Below are positions 6,687 through 7,168 of a stretch of DNA of 7,168 nt, one piece after another. The position numbers were made by a program, and so were the translations under genes. The notes under the pieces are model-generated. The model was not told the origin of the DNA. It saw only the letters and a program-made list of their open reading frames with translations, and did no database searches. The stretch's first letter is position 1, and each line of letters starts with the position of its first letter. Source of the stretch: Chlamydiota bacterium (lineage in GTDB: Bacteria; Chlamydiota; Chlamydiia; Chlamydiales; JAJFMB01); NCBI GenBank assembly GCA_021772355.1, contig JAJFMB010000318.1, positions 1 through 7,168 on the forward strand, read 5' to 3'.

Positions 6687-7115
6687 TCAATGAAGAAACC
6701 CTTGGATTTTTTTTACCAAGGTGAGTGAAGCAGCAGCAGAATCATTTTCACACTCAGCTAAAAGATGTTGGTAGTAAGCTGCTAGCAAGTCTCCCTGTAC
6801 CTCCTTATCTTTAAGTTCATGTTTGATTTTTGTTTCGAGGGTTTTTTGGATCTCTTTCACATCTACAACTTCAGCAATAGCTGAAAGTGATGTCTTTACC
6901 TGTCCCCAAATCTCCGGATTTTTCAAATCCTTATCCTTTGCTCTTTGCTTTAAGAGTTCAACATTTTGCCGAAAAGTGGACGGAGGAGTGAAGACTGTTC
7001 GATCCATCATGTTTGGTGGTTTGAGGGGTTTATCAAAAGGACGAAGGGTGGTTTCTTGAGGCTCGTAGTCCCCCTCTCCCATAGGAGGTGGAATATGTGA
7101 AGGAATGGAAGGCAT
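6687..7115 (-). CDS. Hypothetical protein with proline-rich N terminus, 142 residues
   Basis: I do not recognise this protein. Residues 1-46 are proline-rich (12 prolines, including IPPP at 8-11 and LKPP at 31-34) and probably disordered. Residues 47-142 look helical and charged (for example LKQRAKDKDLKN, KEIQKTLETKIKHELKDKE). A single cysteine is at 122. There is no hydrophobic signal peptide or membrane segment. A disordered, small-residue N terminus followed by a helical body is compatible with a secretion-system accessory protein or effector, but this is only a guess from composition. The start is supported by the TAATG junction with the preceding minus-strand gene, which suggests translational coupling; a GGGG lies about 12 bases upstream, rather far for a ribosome-binding site. 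An A8 run in codons 134-137 (plus-strand T8 at 6707-6714) sits near the C terminus. ligA follows on the same strand after about 120 bases. Confidence 0.8.
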   Translation of the reverse strand: MPSIPSHIPPPMGEGDYEPQETTLRPFDKPLKPPNMMDRTVFTPPSTFRQNVELLKQRAKDKDLKNPEIWGQVKTSLSAIAEVVDVKEIQKTLETKIKHELKDKEVQGDLLAAYYQHLLAECENDSAAASLTLVKKIQGFLH

Positions 7116-7168
7116 TAAGGCTTTATTCCCCTTTCTTTGTGCTCTTTTTGCTCAATCTCCTTAGAGAT
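7115..7168 (-). CDS. 3' end of an upstream minus-strand gene (truncated by window edge)
   Basis: On the minus strand, the frame entering from the right edge stays open for 17 codons, reading ISKEIEQKEHKERGIKP, and ends in TAA at 7117-7115. That TAA shares its last base with the ATG of the 142-residue gene (TAATG). Such a one-base stop-start overlap is typical of translationally coupled operon genes, and this is the main support for reality. The peptide is highly charged and lysine/glutamate-rich, as in a helical or coiled-coil tail. It is too short to identify. A non-coding stretch that happens to be open remains possible. Confidence 0.5.
   Translation of the reverse strand: MSKEIEQKEHKERGIKP

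Noticed and set aside
6700..6721. CCTTGG-T8-CCAAGG inverted repeat as a terminator
   Set aside because: It lies inside the 142-residue coding sequence, and the T-run (A-run in the sense strand) is in the loop rather than after the stem.
6823..7059. Plus-strand open frame opposite the 142-residue gene
   Set aside because: It is antisense to the better-supported minus-strand gene, which has the TAATG coupling; the plus-strand frame has no Shine-Dalgarno sequence.
1..7168. CRISPR arrays, insertion sequences, tRNA or rRNA genes
   Set aside because: No regularly spaced repeats, transposase motifs, terminal inverted repeats or tRNA-like cloverleaf sequences were seen on reading both strands.

Overview
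The window most resembles a member of the Chlamydiae outside the genus Chlamydia (Parachlamydia-, Waddlia- or Criblamydia-like). This rests on the low GC content, the chlamydial look of the NAD-dependent DNA ligase (HPEW, MLSLANTYS), and a fused trehalose synthase-maltokinase, which is known from environmental chlamydiae but not from Chlamydia itself. The assignment is made from memory of the families and was not tested by any search. The housekeeping genes look vertically inherited. I see no mobile element, CRISPR array, rRNA or tRNA.

Layout, left to right: (1) the 3' end of miaB on the plus strand, a tRNA methylthiotransferase cut by the window edge; (2) a 1102-residue TreS-maltokinase fusion on the minus strand, convergent with miaB and overlapping it by 4 bases; (3) a 271-bp AT-rich divergent intergenic region, which must hold the promoters of the fusion and of the next gene; (4) a 140-residue helical protein of unknown function on the plus strand, with the strongest Shine-Dalgarno sequence in the window; (5) ligA on the minus strand, convergent with it and again overlapping by 4 bases; (6) upstream of ligA on the same strand, a 142-residue protein of unknown function with a proline-rich N terminus; (7) at the right edge, the last 17 codons of another minus-strand gene, whose TAA shares one base with the ATG of the 142-residue gene (TAATG).

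The genes do not form one pathway. miaB serves tRNA modification, ligA serves DNA replication and repair, and the fusion serves trehalose/maltose metabolism feeding maltose 1-phosphate to GlgE-type alpha-glucan synthesis. Neither glgE nor glgB is visible here. The right-hand minus-strand genes (truncated gene, 142-residue gene, possibly ligA) may form a short operon.

The most noteworthy point is in the kinase half of the fusion. The expected HGD catalytic-loop motif reads HGN (Asn952) and the usual DFEGE reads DFQGE, while the trehalose synthase half is fully canonical. No clear new system was found. The two unknown small proteins and the degenerate kinase motif are the best leads.
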